Of a DNA stretch of 64,000 bases, positions 31,674 through 42,176 are shown one piece after another. Positions within the stretch are counted from its first letter, which is position 1; the number at the start of each line of letters is the position of its first letter. The stretch comes from Ypsolopha sequella (taxonomy: Eukaryota; Arthropoda; Insecta; Lepidoptera; Ypsolophidae): the NCBI GenBank assembly GCA_934047225.1, contig OW203991.1, forward strand, positions 1,426,001 to 1,490,000, read 5' to 3'. The notes beneath the pieces were generated by a model. It saw nothing but the letters and a program-made list of their open reading frames with translations, was not told where the DNA came from and did no database searches. A program made the translations under genes and the position numbers.

Positions 31674-31855
31674 AAGACATTGTAGCCGATTCTGGAGGCT
31701 TTAATTTAAGTTTTAGTGCTGTCAAAACTTAAACTTTTTCAAAGTAATTTAGTTTCTGTTCCTAACATTTAAAGACTATTTTGTAATCACGAAAATTAAG
31801 TTTTGACAGCACTAAAACTAAAATTAAAGCCTTCAGAATCGGCTTTAATGTCTTT
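31674..31855. mobile_element. Fold-back MITE, ~182 bp
   Basis: The left arm 31674-31731 ('agccgattctggaggcttta', 'agttttagtgctgtcaaaac') is complementary to 31795-31855 ('gttttgacagcactaaaact', 'taaagccttcagaatcggct') with a few mismatches. The loop is about 65 nt of AT-rich DNA. Confidence 0.85.
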
Positions 31856-32662
31856 GCATCTTGCTTATTTTTTAGTAGGTAAACTGTTTTAATTTAAATA
31901 TCCTAAGGCCTTTTTTGTACACTTGGCCATTACCATACCGGATAACAAGCATCGATAACACCTAAGATGCTCGTGCTCACCCAGAAAAGCAAGAGAAGCA
32001 GATAAGAGACAGTCCAGAGACTTTTGCAAAATCTACGGAAGTTGGTAATGGACGGATGACTGATATTACGCAAATGCCTGCAATTACTCTCCCGGTACGG
32101 TTTCTCATGACGTCGGTTTGGTCATGGTTTCGTCATGAGAGTGGTGACAAGCCACGGCCAAAGCATACCACTAGCGAAGAGGTACTTACGTCATAACTGC
32201 ATACGAGGCCAAGATACGATATAGGGACATAGATTGCTGGCATACCTTTTTTATAATTCTCTAGACACCTTTTACGACATCCACAAGAAGAAATGGAGTC
32301 ACATTATTAATTTTTCGTGAAATTTCCAGCCAGGCACCAATTGTGTCCCTACAAAATTTAATAAGTGAGCTCTTGAACTTTGAATAATTGACTTTAGTAA
32401 TATAAATATCTAGTCACTAAACTCTACTTCATTGTCACTAGCTCCTAGTCTAGAAAGGGAAAGCTAGTAAGACTGCAACATTTTTATGGTGGGAATAGGT
32501 AGTAGTAGGGTTTTATGAGCCATAAAGCATTTTGTCTGCTCACTTTGCTTGAAAGGCTGGTGACATAAAATGAGAAAATGTAGGATGATGAAATTTGTCT
32601 GTATTTATTTAAAAAAAAACGAAATCTTATTTGGGAAACTTGGTCAGTATGGTCAGAAGATC
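31856..32662. other. No gene seen
   Basis: Contains a small inverted repeat TCTCATGACG / CGTCATGAGA around 32104-32142. The rest is unremarkable. Confidence 0.35.
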
Positions 32663-32934
32663 ATTTGGTTTTATTTATTGTCACCTGTCTATTTGTTTTA
32701 TTTAATGTCACCTGTTTATTTGGTTTTATTTAATGTCACCTGTTTATTTGGTTTTATTTAATATCACCTGTTTATTTGGTTTTATTTAATGTCACCTGTT
32801 TATTTGGTCACCTGTTTATTTGGTTTTATTTAATGACACCTGTTTATTTGGTTTTATTTAATGACACCTGTTTATTTGGTTTTATTTAATGTCACCTGTT
32901 TATTTGGTTTTATTTAATGTCACCTGTCTATTTG
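32663..32934. repeat. 28-bp tandem repeat, ~10 units
   Basis: The unit 'tttggttttatttaatgtca' plus 'cctgttta' repeats with few substitutions (tgtca/tgaca/tatca). One unit is truncated at about 32805-32820. The plus-strand frame 32570-32761 simply runs into it. Confidence 0.92.
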
Positions 32935-33474
32935 CATCCAGTATTTTTGTATTATGTTTTGTAGCTAGAACATAATGAAATGTATGAAATAATAGCAGAA
33001 TAACTGCCTTGCAACAAGTAAGGTGATTTGTTTACAAAGCTCAAAACTATGAGTACTAAAATTCCAATTAATGAAATTAAAATAAATTTAAACTTCCTTA
33101 GAGACCAGTCCATACTTCCTTTCAACGGATTTTCAATATTCCAATAAATTCCATTTACTCGGTGAGGATGTCTAAATCCATGTTTAGAGAGAGCTGATTT
33201 GAAAAGAGATATCTCCGGAACTTGCGAACGTCTCAGGATCGGATGCACTTTTCCTAAATCGCCACTACTAGGTAGTGATGTTCGAATGGCACGAGATTAT
33301 TTTAGTTTTTACAGTAATTTTTTTATATTTTTTGCTAGGGAAGTACGAAATAGGGTCGGGATTTTTTCGAGGATATACAAGTAGGAAATTATTGCGACCA
33401 TATTTCGGACTTCGACTTGAATTGAATACATAGCCTTATGCTAACTAACCACATCTGGAGGCACGGCAGTGTAA

Positions 33475-33789
33475 TAGTTTTTATACCACACCTGCTCGGA
33501 AAGTACCTTCTTTCTTTGTTGAAAACGATGCAGAAAATACGTCATTACTGTCATACAAATATGCGGGCGGCAAAAGTGTATGAAAATTCATTGTTAACGT
33601 GCTTGAGCGGGCAGAAAAAGTATATGCCATAATCCATTGTTAACGTGCTGTTTTTTTTTTAAATAACATAAAGAATGAGCAAGTGGCCAAGTGGCCAGTA
33701 TTATTTTGCGAACTCGTACATAAAACTCGAAAAATTATACTGGCCACTTGCTTTTCCTGCACATAATAAAAAATAAGAAGGAAATAAAA
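33475..33789 (+). mobile_element. Repeat family D, left half, interrupted by the LINE
   Basis: It matches 12217-12530 closely ('cacctgctcggaaagtacct', 'atacgtcatta.tgtcatac', 'gagcaagtggccaagtggcc'). It ends at the target-site copy GGAAATAAAA (33780-33789), and the right half resumes at 39540. Confidence 0.9.
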
Positions 33790-34298
33790 GGTTGGAAAAA
33801 AGGCGCGAAGACGTGATGGCGTCGTTTTTTTGTTTTATTGAAAAAATATTGCATTTTGGGTGTTTTGATCAACAATAGTGATAGGATATTGTGAATTAAA
33901 ATCGCCGTAACCTGTGTAGTGTGTTGTTCAATGGAACAAAAGTGCGGGCTGTGCCTTTTCGTGTGTTTTTTCTAACCCTGTTGTATTTGCGTTATAAGGC
34001 TATCATTATAGCGGAAACGACAGGACAGTGACTTAGACAGGACAGACCTTTCAGATGATCCTCAACAGAAGAGGATAGTGCATATAAACATAAAAAACTA
34101 TAACGTCAAACATGGCTGTATGGGCTAAGATAACTTTGCCTTTCCACTTAGTGGGAAAATGAAAAAAAAAAAAAAAAGAAAAAGCGCGGGAAGCTTCGAT
34201 CCAGGCGGAGGGAAAAATTGAAAGTCCTCAAGTTTTAATCGATTTTATTTGCTAATTCGCGATATTTGAGTGTTTTTCAGCATTCATGAGGTTCCAAA

Positions 34299-35444
34299 AT
34301 GGGTAAGAAACCACGTCGTAAAAAAGCTAAACGGCGACAGGACGACGATGATGGAGTGCCGTCGTTGGAGTCCAGTACCACCGATTCTGACCAGGAAGAG
34401 CGGGAACAGGAGGAGCCTGAGGCGATGGAGTCTGAAAAAGAGCCAGGGCGAAACCTCAAAAATGAAGAAAAAGATAAGTACGAAATATATAAGACTAAAG
34501 AATATACGAGGCGTTACCCAGAAAATGGCGGTAATTTTGAATACATAGTATTCATACAAAGTAAAGACGAGCGTCCACTTGGTGATCGCGACTTGATAAC
34601 GTTGGGCAGTACAATAAAAAGACACAGTAATGGTGTTAAACAATTAAAACGACTAAACAGATACAAGATAGGGGTTATTTTCGACAAACCTAGTTTGGCA
34701 AATGAACTACTATCTAATACCAAGTTTCTAAATGACAATAAACTAAGCGCATCAATCCCAGCAGCTGCATGTGAAGTAACCGGAATTTTAAAATTTGTCC
34801 CTACTCATATGGGAAATAAGAAAATCTTTAAGTCAATATCCACCAGCTCAAAAGTAGTGCAAGTAAAAAGATTCATGAAAAGAATAAAGACCGACAATGG
34901 TACAAAATTTGAACCAACACAAACGGTTGCAATTACATTTTCAACTCCAGAATTGCCCGTAAGTGTAGACCTCAACTCATGGTATTTCAAAGTTCATACA
35001 TACATACCACCAGTTAAACAATGTCTGCGTTGTCTACGATATGGTCATATTGCTAAATTTTGCAAGAACAGTGAACGGTGCTCAGTTTGCTCAGAACAAC
35101 ACAGTTTTAAAAATTGTACAAATTCAAAAGAAGTTAAGTGTGCAAATTGTAATGGGGCACATATTGCTATATCAAGGGAATGTCCAGAAAAAATTAAAAG
35201 AATAAAAGAGAATACTGCTAAATATGACAAATCTACATACGCTGACCTATTTAACCAAAAAGCCTTTCCATCTTTACCTACCACACCCCAACAACAGTTT
35301 CAAAATTTATTAAAATCTGACAGTTTCATGAAACTTCTCGTACAATCAATTATAAAAATAGTTTCTATTCATAAATCTGGCGAACCTATGGGTACTCAAA
35401 ATATTAAAGATGTTCTTCAAAATACCTTCAGTAATACAACTTAA
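34299..35444 (+). CDS. LINE ORF1, gag-like nucleic-acid-binding protein
   Basis: 381 residues. The first ~60 are highly charged (GKKPRRKKAKRR, then an acidic Asp/Glu/Ser stretch). The middle is a gag-like domain. Three zinc knuckles follow: Cys242-Cys245-His250-Cys255 (CX2CX4HX4C), Cys261-Cys264-His268-Cys273 (CX2CX3HX4C) and Cys281-Cys284-His288-Cys295 (CX2CX3HX6C). This triple pattern is typical of ORF1 in insect LINEs with Gag-like ORF1 proteins. The protein is expected to bind LINE RNA and help form the transposition particle. The ATG at 34299 follows a ~510-bp 5' UTR. The frame is intact, and ORF2 begins 12 bases after its stop, so reinitiation or coupling is plausible. Confidence 0.92.
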   Translation: MGKKPRRKKAKRRQDDDDGVPSLESSTTDSDQEEREQEEPEAMESEKEPGRNLKNEEKDKYEIYKTKEYTRRYPENGGNFEYIVFIQSKDERPLGDRDLITLGSTIKRHSNGVKQLKRLNRYKIGVIFDKPSLANELLSNTKFLNDNKLSASIPAAACEVTGILKFVPTHMGNKKIFKSISTSSKVVQVKRFMKRIKTDNGTKFEPTQTVAITFSTPELPVSVDLNSWYFKVHTYIPPVKQCLRCLRYGHIAKFCKNSERCSVCSEQHSFKNCTNSKEVKCANCNGAHIAISRECPEKIKRIKENTAKYDKSTYADLFNQKAFPSLPTTPQQQFQNLLKSDSFMKLLVQSIIKIVSIHKSGEPMGTQNIKDVLQNTFSNTT

Positions 35445-35456
35445 TTTTATTAAATT

Positions 35457-38087
35457 ATGGATCAGCTCAACATAATACAATGGAATGCACAAAGTTTATC
35501 AGCTAATAAGTTTCTTTTAACCCAGTTTTTATATGAAAACAATATACATATTGCAATCATTTGTGAAACGTGGCTACAGCCAGAAAATAAATTTAGTATT
35601 AAGGGTTACACTATTGAACGAATTGACATTGGCAGCAAACATAATGGTGTTGCTATATTAATTCACAATAGTTTACATTTTACAAAAATTTCTTCATTTC
35701 TTGATGATTCAATTCAAAATTTAGTTATAAGGCTAGTCTTTAACGATGTACAGTTAACTATTGTAAGTTTATATTGTCCTAAATACACAGCACTGGGGTC
35801 TCCAAACTTTTCTAAAGTAAAATTACAAAGTCTTTTCCGTAATTTAGCTAAACCAATATTTATAGCAGGAGACATGAATGCTTATCATTCAGCTTGGGGA
35901 TGTGAAGACACAGATGCTAGAGGCCGTGACATCCTGGAGTGTATAGACGACAACAATCTTGTATTATTGAATGATGAACAGATGACCACAGTCGGCTCTA
36001 ATATCTGGAAACAAAATGCACTTGATTTAACTATTGTTTCTCCATCTATAGCTTTGCAAAGTGAATGGACTGTCTATGATGATCCTTTAGGTAGTTATCA
36101 TTTTCCCATCCTAACCAAAATTAATATTAACACACAAATAAATTCTTTTTCTACTCCTAAACCAAATTTTATAAATTATCTCAAAGTAGATTGGAAAGCA
36201 TATTGTGAACATGCCAATCAAACACTTTGTCATTACAATTTTGATGTACAAAATCCTCTTAACTCTTACAAACAACTTTGCGATTTATTATTATTAGCAG
36301 CACAAAAGGCAGTGATGGGAAAATCAACCACACCCGTTGTAGATACACACAAAACTTCAAAACGTAAAAGACAACTTCCATGGTGGAATGCCAATTGCTC
36401 AGAAGCTGTACAAAAATCTAAAAATGCTTATAAAACATTTAGACAGAATCCTACACAGTTAAATTACATAGAATTTAAAAGGTTACAGGCTTTAAAAAAA
36501 ATGATAATCAAAAAAGTAAGAAATGAGAGCTGGCTGAATTTATGTGAATCATTCAATAGAACAACCCCTTTATCTATAATCTGGAAGAATATTAGGAAGT
36601 TTAATAAAACTTATAGTTGTTCCAATAGTAACTTCAACAATAAATTTGTTGAACCTTTTCTTAACAAATATACTCCTGACACTGTTCAGCAGCAGAACAA
36701 ATTTTGCGACCTACCTAAAGATAACAATCAACACTATCTAACAGATCCATTTACATTCCAGGAATTTAAATCAGCTATTGAATCTCGGAAAGATACTGCT
36801 TTTGGTTTAGATGGAATGCCATACAAATTAATAAAACACTTGAATGAATCTTGTAAACTTATAGTTTTGAATGTATTTAACCAACTTTGGTCCCAATCAC
36901 TCATTCCTGAAACATGGAAGTCAGATTGTTTGATTCCGGTATTAAAATCTGGGAAAAATAAAACTGATCCTGACTCTTATCGCCCAATAGCTTTAACCTC
37001 TTGCATGGGAAAACTTTTTGAGCAACTGTTAAAACAACGTTTAGAGTTTTACATAGAAAAGAACAATCTTTTACCTAATAATCAGTTTGGTTTCCGACGT
37101 GGTCGATCAGCTAGAGAAAGTTTAAATCATCTGTATCTTGACATTTTCAACTCCTTACAGAAGAAACAGTATCTTATATGTGTCTTTTTTGACATTGTTG
37201 GTGCATTTAACAATGTTAATATAGACACTTTATCTGCAGAACTTCTTGCACTTCAAATACCTGAAAAAATTGTAAAATGGATATGTAACTTCTTATGGGG
37301 CAGGGAAGTATTTGTAAAACATAATGACAAATTATTTGGACCAAGAATATCATACAAAGGAGTTTGTCAAGGTGGAATTATTAGTCCATTACTATTTATT
37401 TTGTACATACATAAATTAAATTCTGTTCTTGGTTCAAACGTAAGCAATTTGCAGTTTGCTGACGATTTAGCAGTTTATTGCTCTGGACATAATGTTGGTA
37501 ATGTTAGTTTTATGCTAAATGCTGCACTTGAAAAATTACATTCTTATTTTCAATATTTAAATTTAGAGATTAATTTTGATAAAACTAAAGTGGTTGTCTT
37601 CAATAAAGGAAGAACATTCAACAATGTAAATATTTGCTACAATAACTCCCCTCTTCCTGTATCATCGGTTGTCAAGTTTTTAGGTGTAATTTTTACTGGT
37701 AATTTATCATGGGTTAAATACCTGGAATGCATAACTGGAAAAGCTAATCGAGCTTTTAACATTTTAAAATGTCTAGCTAAGACTTATTGGGGAGCTGATC
37801 CAAAAATATTATTAATGTTGTACAAATCTTTGGTTCGTAGCCATCTTGAATATGCTTACTTCTGTTTAGCATCAAATGATGCTCATATCAAAAAACTTGA
37901 TACCTTACAAAATAAAAATCTTCGACTCATTTGCGGAGCCATGAAAACTACACCAGTCAATTCTTTGCAAATAGAATGCAACACTCCTCCCATTTTGATA
38001 AGATTTAATTACTTAAAATATAAATTCATTTTGAAACTGTATACTCTCAAGCATCATCCGCTTATTAAAAAAATTATAAATATATAA
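35457..38087 (+). CDS. LINE ORF2 N-terminal part: endonuclease and reverse transcriptase, ends at premature TAA
   Basis: 876 residues. Residues 1-220 are an APE-type endonuclease: QWNAQSL (Asn10), CETW (Glu37), AGDMNAYHSAWG, and ALDLTIVS. The last motif reads SYHFPI, with Tyr214 where Ser-Asp-His is usual, so a catalytic aspartate appears lost. RT follows from about residue 450: GLDGMPYKLI, YRPIALTSCMGKLFE, NQFGFRRGRSA, FFDIVGAFNNV, GVCQGGIISPLLF and the catalytic FADD at 667-670. The frame stops at TAA 38085-38087 in an AAATATATAA repeat, but the same frame stays open beyond it to 39230. The real ORF2 was therefore about 1,257 codons. It would have nicked target DNA and carried out target-primed reverse transcription. 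Confidence 0.95.
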   Translation: MDQLNIIQWNAQSLSANKFLLTQFLYENNIHIAIICETWLQPENKFSIKGYTIERIDIGSKHNGVAILIHNSLHFTKISSFLDDSIQNLVIRLVFNDVQLTIVSLYCPKYTALGSPNFSKVKLQSLFRNLAKPIFIAGDMNAYHSAWGCEDTDARGRDILECIDDNNLVLLNDEQMTTVGSNIWKQNALDLTIVSPSIALQSEWTVYDDPLGSYHFPILTKININTQINSFSTPKPNFINYLKVDWKAYCEHANQTLCHYNFDVQNPLNSYKQLCDLLLLAAQKAVMGKSTTPVVDTHKTSKRKRQLPWWNANCSEAVQKSKNAYKTFRQNPTQLNYIEFKRLQALKKMIIKKVRNESWLNLCESFNRTTPLSIIWKNIRKFNKTYSCSNSNFNNKFVEPFLNKYTPDTVQQQNKFCDLPKDNNQHYLTDPFTFQEFKSAIESRKDTAFGLDGMPYKLIKHLNESCKLIVLNVFNQLWSQSLIPETWKSDCLIPVLKSGKNKTDPDSYRPIALTSCMGKLFEQLLKQRLEFYIEKNNLLPNNQFGFRRGRSARESLNHLYLDIFNSLQKKQYLICVFFDIVGAFNNVNIDTLSAELLALQIPEKIVKWICNFLWGREVFVKHNDKLFGPRISYKGVCQGGIISPLLFILYIHKLNSVLGSNVSNLQFADDLAVYCSGHNVGNVSFMLNAALEKLHSYFQYLNLEINFDKTKVVVFNKGRTFNNVNICYNNSPLPVSSVVKFLGVIFTGNLSWVKYLECITGKANRAFNILKCLAKTYWGADPKILLMLYKSLVRSHLEYAYFCLASNDAHIKKLDTLQNKNLRLICGAMKTTPVNSLQIECNTPPILIRFNYLKYKFILKLYTLKHHPLIKKIINI

Positions 38088-39230
38088 AAATATATAAAAA
38101 TTAATAGCACATTAAGTGCTTCCTCAAATGACCCTTTTATTCTTCAAGGCTTTTCACATGATTACTATCAGCAATACAAGATATATCAAACAGACTTTCA
38201 ATGGCAATGTTATACTGATTCTTACCAAAGTAAGTTTTGTGATATGAAAATCATTATTAAAAACGATTTGCAAAATAAGCAAGAGGTTTATGAACTTTTA
38301 TCTGAATGGAACGATTACCGTCATGTTTATACAGATGGATCAAAAAACAACAACACAGTTTCAATGGCCATATATGACATAACCAAGCAAATTGGTCATG
38401 GAAGAAAATTACCTAATTCCTTGAGTATTTTCACAGCAGAAGCTTTGGGCATATTAACTGCACTACAATATGTAGAAAAGTACTTGAATGAATCTTATAC
38501 CTGGGTGATTGTTACAGACTACATGAGCGTCTTGAAAGCGTTACAACATAATCACTTCAATACTAATACTAACCCATATATATATGAAATAAGAAACCTC
38601 TGGAATTCTTTAGCTCACAAAAACGTCAATATTGTTTTTATCTGGACTCCAGCACACATTGGAGTTACAGGAAATGAAAAAGCAGATTATTTAGCAAAAA
38701 CGATTTCTTCTATCCAAAATAACCTAACTGTCGATAATGACATTACACAGAATATTGCTATTCCATATTCCGATTTGGTTACAATAATGAGGAAAAAAAT
38801 GTTGGACGAGTGGCACGCAATTTATCATGTAACCCTGGCTCAAAAAGGCTCATGGTTCGCTCAAATTAATAATAATGAAGTTGGAAGAACTCCTTGGTTT
38901 AAGTATGCAAAGTCTAGAAGTCGCAAGTTTTACTCCATCATTTGTAGACTTCGTTTTGGACACTGTCGCTTCAACGCCCATTTACACCGTTTGCGGATAA
39001 TTAATTCACCCAAATGCACTCAATGCTCTGAAGACTCTGATCAAACGCTGGATCATATATTTTTTGAATGTCCTGCTTTTGCTATCCCTAGGATATTATT
39101 AATTGACAATTTTTTAAAGATTTATGAAAAGCCTGAAAATATCCCGCGTGACTTGAAGACAATTTTGAAAAATTCTGCAACATATTTCCCTATTTTTGAA
39201 TTCATTTGCGCTACTATGACGGACATCTAA
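38088..39230 (+). pseudogene. LINE ORF2 C-terminal part: RNase H and Cys/His tail, after the premature stop
   Basis: It is in the same frame as 35457-38087, with only the TAA at 38085-38087 between them. An internal ATG lies at 38244. The RNase H domain shows Asp in 'VYTDGSKNN' (codon 960 of the full frame), Glu in 'FTAEALGILTAL', Asp in 'IVTDYMSVLKAL', and the final 'WTPAHIGVTGNEKADYLAK'. A Cys/His cluster 'CTQCSEDSDQTLDHIFFEC' follows, as in other RNase H-bearing LINEs. It would degrade the RNA strand of the RNA-DNA hybrid. Unless the stop is read through, this segment is not translated as part of ORF2. Otherwise it is well preserved, with no further stops. Confidence 0.9.
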
Positions 39231-39487
39231 AGAAGAACAAATACATCTGATAAATATGTGACACACATTGTGTGTGATTGATTTAATACTGGATACGACA
39301 ATGAGGCTTTAAGCCTACCTACTGGATGAGACCTCAACATAGGACTTGAATTATTAATAAAATATCGTATCAGACAAGGCTTTTGCCTAATATAATAAAC
39401 ATATTGAAGAGAATAAAACACCAAAGAAAAGGCTATCATGGTCTCTTAGATACCTTTGCCTGTCCAAAAATGGGACAAATTGAGGAA

Positions 39488-39489
<2 letters not shown>

Positions 39490-39539
<50 letters not shown>
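39490..39539 (+). repeat. LINE poly(A) tail
   Basis: An uninterrupted run of about 49 A, then the target duplication. Its length suggests a young insertion. Confidence 0.95.
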
Positions 39540-39541
<2 letters not shown>

Positions 39542-39760
39542 AAATAAAAAGTGACAATCGAACGCGAGTCAGTCAGTTTCTTTTATTGTATCTTGATTAA
39601 AAGTAAAATGATACTATTTCCTCGCAGGTGTAGTATAAAGCACTATGTATCACTCGGGAGAAAGTGCGATTCCCAACTCGTGTGTATTGAGGCCCTGACA
39701 AACTACACCTTCGTTGGTAATCTTCCCCTTTCTTCCCTCGGTGAACAATGTACTAATATT
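39540..39760 (+). mobile_element. Repeat family D, right half
   Basis: It starts with the second GGAAATAAAA and continues 'agtgacaatcgaacgcgagt', 'ctcgcaggtgtagtataaag' and 'cttcccctttcttccctcgg', matching 12518-12755. It lacks the GAGGCCC/GGGCCTC hairpin present at 12669. The open frames here are repeat-derived. Confidence 0.9.
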
Positions 39761-40940
39761 CTTTGCCCCCGCCATGACGAGCCAAAGGAAGCAGGGCACT
39801 ACGTATCTATTCTTGAAGCATTTCATTCTGTTTTCGAGCCCTCCTAGCTTCGGTTTCAATAATACTAGGGAGCCCAAATTCTCAGTATACGGATAAGGTG
39901 TAGCAGACTAATGAAACACGCTTAGTTTCGTGTATTTCGTATATTTTTCGTATATTTCTTTGGATTTTATGAATACCTAAAATACATAGATTTTGTCATA
40001 CTCTCACTCATCATCAAAACCTCTAACTCTGTTCACCATCTAATTCTTTTAATTTTCCGTTTGCTCAGTTGTATTTCTTTGAGAAAATTGTTTAGTATGA
40101 ACATCTAAGTATGAACACTTAAGTATGAACATCTAAGTATGAACATCTAAGTATGAACATCTAAGTATGAGCATCTAAGTATGAACATCTAAGTATGAGC
40201 ATCTAAGTATGAGCATCTAAGAATGCGGTTTCATAAAAAACACCAGTCTGTGTGCACCCGGCTTCATTATTAAATCATATTTAAATTTTTGTAAAACATT
40301 ATTAACTATATATTTAGGGTGTAATTGATCACTTACACTCGGGTTGAACACTCTTCTTGGCATCACTAATGCATGTAAATAAAAATAATTGCCGCCATAT
40401 TTATTTTTACAAGACTTTTTCTTTTTTCGTGAAATCGTTGTGGCAGAGCGATTTTTTAAGCGTCTTTTAAACATAAAGCCTCAAAAAGCAAACATAGGTT
40501 CAACTTTCAAATTGACTTACCTTTGTAGGGCTGTCAATCGAATTTACATCCCAAACTTCGAATTAAATAAGACTTACTTTCAGAGCAGTAGTGATGAAAA
40601 AATATTTTTTATAAAACCTGGGGAACGGTGAGCCGAATTTTGATTTTGTAAAGCAATCGACTTTGGAGGTTAACGCATAACTGAATTTTTACTGCTCCGT
40701 CAAAATACCTCGAATTTGATATTTTGAAGTAGCCATAAAACCAACAAATAACATTTTGTGGTTATAAAATAAAATTGGTGATGTATTTAGACTATTAGGA
40801 TGGTGGAAATCTGTCATAATTTTAAATTATATATGAGTTAATTATTCGTAACATAATACTTTAAATGTGTTTTTACATTATGTAATATATATTATATTAA
40901 AGTCAAATGTACATTCTGAGATAATATTACATATCTAAGA
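39761..40940. other. No gene seen; contains a short tandem array
   Basis: AT-rich. The 14-bp array at 40093-40222 is listed separately. A donor-like ACAAAG|GTAAGT on the minus strand at 40516-40521 has no coding exon attached. Confidence 0.35.
40093..40222. repeat. 14-bp tandem repeat, ~9 units
   Basis: The unit AGTATGAACATCTA repeats with A/G variation (gaac/gagc) and one 'cactta' unit. Confidence 0.9.
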
Positions 40941-42030
40941 GCTATAGATCATTCGCGCTCCTGAGCCACACCTACAAGCTTTTCTCAAGAGTTATCACAA
41001 ATTGCCCATCGAATTGACGACTTCCAACCTCCAGAGAAGGCTACCCAAGAGTATAATCAGCCCCTATGTCTGGCGTTTGTGGACTACGGGAAAGCCTTCG
41101 ACACCATCGAAATTTGGTCTGTTCTGCAGTCATTGCAGCGATGCCAAGTTGACTGGCGTTACATAGAGATGCTGAAATGTATATATGACTCCACTACGAT
41201 GTCCATCCAAGTACAGGGTGTACAATCAAGAGCAAAACAACTTCAGTGTGGTGTGAGTCAGGGTGATGTTATTTCCTCAAAACTGTTTACCGCCGCGCTG
41301 GAGGACGTCATTAAAACACTAGACTGGAATGAACAAGGCATCAACGTGAAGGAAGAATACATTTAACATCTTTGCTTTGCCGATGACATCGTGATAATGG
41401 CTGAATAACTGCTGGAACTGGAGGGAATGCTGCGCAGCCTAAGCTATTCTTCCAGACGAGTGCGCCTGCGGATGAATTTGGATAAGACTAAGTTCATGTT
41501 CAACTGTCATGTCATCCATAGGCCACTAACCATCGAAAATGTCAGCATCGAAGTTGTTAAAAAATATTTTTACCTGTGTCAAGTTATCCAGCTGGGTAAA
41601 AACAACTTCGACGCCGCGGCTGAGAGAAGAATATGCTTGGGATGGGCAGCATTCGGGAAGTTGCGTCACATATTTACGTCACCAATACCACAGTGCTTAA
41701 GGGCTCAAGTATATTTCCAGTTTTAACGTACGCCACCGAAACGTGGATATCACTGATGGATAAAATCCGTCAGAGATTGAAAGTGACCGATATAGCCTGC
41801 CAAATTAGCAAGTTGAAGTGGCAGTGGCCTGGCCATATTTATCGTTGACACGATGGCCGTTGGAGCCAAAAGGCGTTGGAATGGAGACCACGTACGGAGC
41901 AAAACGTAGCATAGGCTGACCTCGTGCCCACTGGACCGACGACCTGAAGGACGTTGCGAGTAGCGGCTGGATGAGAGCGGCAAAATATTGGATAGGCCTA
42001 TGTCCAGCAGTGGACGAACACAGGCTGATG
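40940..42030 (+). pseudogene. RTE LINE, 3' half, degenerate
   Basis: The plus strand reads an RTE reverse transcriptase in pieces. It opens with 'YRSFALLSHTYKLFSRVIT' and 'DFQPPEKATQ' with a deletion, then 'LCLAFVDYGKAFDTIEIWSV' (catalytic Asp) and 'QCGVSQGDVISSKLFTAALE'. A TAA interrupts at 41364, followed by 'HLCFADDIVIMAE' and another TAA at 41405. Then come 'LRMNLDKTKFMFN', 'AAFGKLRHIFTSPIPQCL' and 'KLKWQWPGHIYR'. Beyond that, frameshifted remnants of 'WRPRT' and 'LKDVASSGW' lead to the tail 'gtccagcagtggacgaacac' and 'aggctgatggatgg' at 42001-42034. Several stops, frameshifts and an internal deletion make it dead. The Mag-like element is inserted in its GATG tail. Confidence 0.88.
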
Positions 42031-42035
42031 GATGG

Positions 42036-42152
42036 TTTTAAATATGCAAGAAAACTATTTTATTCCGTAATATCATTGTAACAAATTTATTTACATAACG
42101 TGACAGATGTCTCATTTGAATTTTGAAAAGAATCGAGCATAGAGATCTATCA
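42036..42152 (-). repeat. Mag-like element LTR (3' LTR in element orientation)
   Basis: 117 bp. On the minus strand it begins TGATAGATCTCTATGC and ends CATATTTAAAA, with AATAAA-like signals inside. One base differs from the other LTR. Confidence 0.93.
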
Positions 42153-42176
42153 GTGCCTCCGCCGTGAATCTTCAAC

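Larger units (their letters stand above)
33790..39539 (+). mobile_element. Full-length RNase H-bearing LINE (I/R1/Loa-like) with TSD and poly(A)
   Basis: A complete non-LTR retrotransposon: 5' UTR from GGTTGGAAAAAAGGCGCG (33790), ORF1 34299-35444, ORF2 35457-39230, a ~260-bp 3' UTR and a ~50-nt poly(A) at 39490-39538. The 10-bp duplication GGAAATAAAA lies at 33780-33789 and again at 39540-39549. The intact family D copy at 12217-12755 reads straight through ('gaaggaaataaaaagtgaca') and is the empty site. ORF1 carries three CCHC knuckles; ORF2 carries an APE-type endonuclease, RT and RNase H. That domain set points to the I/R1/Loa group. The insertion interrupts nothing but another repeat. One nonsense codon in ORF2 is the main visible lesion. 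Confidence 0.95.

Noticed and set aside
34284..34643. 119-codon minus-strand frame
   Set aside because: Antisense shadow of LINE ORF1, as are the other minus frames at 34514, 34805 and 35045.
40516..40521. Strong donor-like ACAAAG|GTAAGT on the minus strand
   Set aside because: No open reading frame, acceptor or conserved-looking exon upstream of it; a chance match is likely.
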